Source of the DNA: Dictyobacter vulcani
GTDB taxonomy: Bacteria > Chloroflexota > Ktedonobacteria > Ktedonobacterales > Ktedonobacteraceae
Reading direction: 5' to 3'
Assembly (NCBI RefSeq): GCF_008974265.1
Contig: NZ_BKZW01000001.1
Coordinates: 3,410,001-3,474,000 of the forward strand
DNA length: 64,000 nucleotides
The notes under the pieces are model-generated. The model was given only the letters and a program-made list of their open reading frames with translations. It did no database searches and was not told the DNA's origin. This document shows, one piece after another, positions 62,007 through 64,000 of this stretch. How positions within the stretch are numbered: position 1 is the first letter of the stretch; each line of letters begins with the position of its first letter. The position numbers were made by a program, and so were the translations under genes.

Positions 62007-62329
62007 ACATGTCTCCTTAATAAATTGTATTACCTCTATAAATTGTATTACCTCATAATGAGCAGGGCTCTTACTTTCATTACGAAATTTTTGGCCAGGT
62101 GGATGTGCATTCGGGTAGCAATTTTGTAAAGAGAATAGATATTCCCTGACGCTTTTTTGTCTGGATGGCGATGACATCGCTTTTCTGTTTCGTTCCTTTT
62201 TCAGGAATATCGGGGCAATCTGTATAATGGAAAAAGCAATTCCAATTGCTTTCCGTCTGAGGATAAGCATAAACGTATTTTTAAGCCGGTAAGCTCGTTT
62301 ACCGGATAGTGGTAATAGAGGAGGGGAAT
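62007..62329. other. Intergenic region with 18-bp direct repeat and hairpin
   Basis: ATAAATTGTATTACCTC occurs twice in tandem (about 62020-62054) directly upstream of the small gene's ribosome-binding site. A hairpin CCGGTAA / TTTACCGG (62286-62304) lies 15 bases before the ribosome-binding site of the lipoprotein gene and could be an operator or mRNA element. Confidence 0.5.
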
Positions 62330-63322
62330 GTGGTAAGTCGCCAAATCCGTGTTCTTGGTTTTATCTGCTTGTGTTTGCTCAGTCTGTCAGCCTGTGGTGC
62401 ACAGAGCGACAAAAGTAGTTCTACTTCGAAGCCGGTAGCTCCGGCCAAACAGCATCCTGCGCAGATTGCATCGTTCGATCCCTGTACATTGTTTTCCAAA
62501 GATGATGTAAGTCATGTATTGGGTGGTGCGGTAGACGTACAGCCTGAATTTGGCTCTCCCATGTGTACCTATAAAGTACATGCCGGTTTCCAATCCCCGC
62601 GTGCCAAGGGACCCAAAACCGCTGATATGATGGATCCTGAACAGCGCAGGATCCTGGTAACCGTCGGAAATAGCGATGATGCTCGTGGTTATGTTGATCA
62701 GGACCGACTCAATACCGATAAAGGTATTCCGACCCGGATCATCCAGGGCGTGGGCAGCAGCGCATTTAGTGTGCCTCTCAAAACTGGTAAAGCCATTATT
62801 GGCTCGCAGGGCAACACGGTTTATACCATCACTATGATCTATCCACATATGGATGCTACTTTGATGGATAATTCCTTGAAAACGCTGGCCCAGGATGCCA
62901 GTCGCACGATCGCCGCTAATGCACCTACCCTGGCAGCGCCTGCTCCGCATCCCTGTAGTATGGTGAATGCCCAGAAAGCCAGTCAGCTTTTTCAGCAGCC
63001 AGTGAAATGGTTTTTCACGGTCAACGGTACTGGTGCCGCCAGTTGCGATTACATCACCACGAAGGGCACTCCTCATCGGGTAGAAGTTATTTCCGTGAAT
63101 CGTGCGGATATTGCGAAAGAACTCTACAATAGCGTGGATCGTAAGCTAGCGAGCGATAACAAACAAACCCTTAAAGGTATCGGAGACGCAGCGCTCTACG
63201 ATAAACGCAACTCCACCTGGATCCTGAAAGGTGATACCGTCGTCCATCTGATCATTCTAGGTGAAACGTCGGCGGAAAAAATGCTCTTACCTTTATCAAA
63301 AGATGTTGTCAAACATTTTTAG
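62330..63322 (+). CDS. DUF3558-like lipoprotein
   Basis: 330 residues from a GTG at 62330 with AGGAGG upstream; the frame opens at 62309. Lipoprotein signal VVSRQIRVLGFICLCLLSLS with lipobox SLSAC, acylated Cys22. The mature part has two similar halves, each beginning with a DPCTLFSKDDVSHVLGGAV- or HPCSMVNAQKASQLF-type word, a cysteine, and an MCTYKV- or SCDYIT-type strand, as in DUF3558. It should be anchored outside the membrane. The function of the family is unknown. Confidence 0.8.
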   Translation: MVSRQIRVLGFICLCLLSLSACGAQSDKSSSTSKPVAPAKQHPAQIASFDPCTLFSKDDVSHVLGGAVDVQPEFGSPMCTYKVHAGFQSPRAKGPKTADMMDPEQRRILVTVGNSDDARGYVDQDRLNTDKGIPTRIIQGVGSSAFSVPLKTGKAIIGSQGNTVYTITMIYPHMDATLMDNSLKTLAQDASRTIAANAPTLAAPAPHPCSMVNAQKASQLFQQPVKWFFTVNGTGAASCDYITTKGTPHRVEVISVNRADIAKELYNSVDRKLASDNKQTLKGIGDAALYDKRNSTWILKGDTVVHLIILGETSAEKMLLPLSKDVVKHF

Positions 63323-63406
63323 GTGAGTAAAAGGATCTAACCTTTCCTCTGTCTTAGCGTAAATACATCGTAGAAAAGTTTTTCGTTAGGGACGGAGGAT
63401 GCTCAG

Positions 63407-64000
63407 ATGAGTACAAATCCTAATCAAGGACAGCAACCCGATTCATCCAGGCCTTATGGTGGCTATGGTGGATATAATCCAACCAATCCTGCAGAGGATC
63501 CCTATGGAGCGAGCCAGCCACAACCCGCGACTGGCTCTCCACAGGGGGATCCGAATTACGCTTATGGGCAGGGCGGTCAACAATATGCAACTGGACAGCA
63601 ACAACAGCAGCAGCAACAACAACAACAACAACAATACAATGCCTATGTGCCTCCCAGCAGTGTCAGAGGCACTCCTGGCAGCCAGGCTGGCGCAACAGAT
63701 GCACGTTCCAGAAGATTAGCCTTATTCAGCTATCTTGGAGGATGTTTTACTGGCATCTTTTTCTTTTTCACGCAGCGAAGAAACAATTTTGTACGCTTTC
63801 ATGCCGCACAATCCATTGTCGTGTTTACACCCCTCCTGATTGCTTCCATCGTGTTACAGTTAATCTTAAAGATATGGATTATCGGTGGCCTCCTGACCCC
63901 GCTCATCGGTGGTTGTTTGCTTCCTCTTATCGGGTTCGCTAGTTTAGTGCTCTGGGCTTTCCTTATGCTCCAGGCCTACCGTGGCGTCCGCTTTAAGCTG
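63407..64000 (+). CDS. Membrane protein with Gln-rich N-terminus (DUF4870-like), truncated by window edge
   Basis: 198 residues visible; the frame is open to the last base. GGAGG precedes the ATG by eight bases. The first 100 residues are Gly/Tyr/Pro/Gln-rich, with a run of glutamines from CAA/CAG repeats, and probably disordered. Then come LFSYLGGCFTGIFFFFTQRR, the word FVRFHAAQSIVVF and further helices, the pattern of small DUF4870/Tic20-like membrane proteins. The role is unknown. It lies 84 bases after the lipoprotein gene, with no strong terminator between, so both may be co-transcribed. Confidence 0.75.
   Translation, partial: MSTNPNQGQQPDSSRPYGGYGGYNPTNPAEDPYGASQPQPATGSPQGDPNYAYGQGGQQYATGQQQQQQQQQQQQQYNAYVPPSSVRGTPGSQAGATDARSRRLALFSYLGGCFTGIFFFFTQRRNNFVRFHAAQSIVVFTPLLIASIVLQLILKIWIIGGLLTPLIGGCLLPLIGFASLVLWAFLMLQAYRGVRFKL

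Noticed and set aside
1..64000. tRNA and rRNA genes
   Set aside because: No cloverleaf-like stretch or rRNA signature was recognised by eye; a tRNAscan or Rfam search would be decisive.

Overview
The window most likely comes from a Ktedonobacteria-like member of the Chloroflexota. This is inferred from gene content, not from a database match: a LysW-dependent alpha-aminoadipate lysine pathway, a class I lysyl-tRNA synthetase, lysine T-box leaders, a malyl-CoA-lyase-like gene, MurT/GatD, many lipoproteins, and abundant short palindromic repeats with MITE-like elements. No rRNA or tRNA gene was recognised.

Layout. 1-9.4 kb: end of an amino-acid ABC permease, a phosphodiester-glycosidase lipoprotein, gatD-murT (lipid II amidation), a D,D-carboxypeptidase, a glutamine-synthetase-like enzyme and a phospholipase-D-family protein. 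9.9-14 kb: an oligopeptide-type ABC importer (binding lipoprotein plus two permeases) ending in a strong terminator. 14-21.8 kb: aldehyde dehydrogenase, cytidylate-kinase-like protein, an IS element, a malyl-CoA-lyase-like enzyme, an acetyltransferase, nested MITE-like elements in short palindromes, and a dienelactone hydrolase. 21.9-29.7 kb: a decayed glycosidase fragment, a frameshifted ABC-2 permease, an ABC-F ATPase, an Asn/Asp-rich surface protein, a beta-propeller membrane protein with a frameshifted ECF sigma factor, and a zinc peptidase.

30.2-45.6 kb is the most interesting part. A sigma70-type promoter and two tandem T-box leaders, both with an AAG (Lys) specifier, precede lysW-lysX-lysY-lysZ-lysJK-hcs-lysT-lysU. 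lysJ and lysK are fused in one reading frame. A repeat island of about 1 kb, an EamA transporter and a foldback element separate this operon from a second promoter and a third AAG T-box, which precede a homoisocitrate-dehydrogenase-like gene and a class I lysyl-tRNA synthetase. Together they cover lysine synthesis from 2-oxoglutarate and its charging onto tRNA under tRNA-Lys sensing, except that no lysN-type aminotransferase is present. lysZ, the dehydrogenase and lysS each carry a frame disruption.

45.8-64 kb: two SRPBCC proteins, an SDR dehydrogenase, a membrane-anchored MutS-like ATPase, a SirB1-like protein, DUF983, acetoacetyl-CoA synthetase, a YtkA-like secreted protein beside a polytopic membrane protein, a response regulator, RecQ, xylose isomerase, small proteins, a lipoprotein and a truncated membrane protein.

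Two families of short palindromes are scattered through the intergenic space. Several lie directly on stop codons, and one family is the insertion site of the MITE-like elements. At least four reading frames are interrupted by what look like single missing bases in homopolymer runs, so part of the apparent gene decay may be sequence error.
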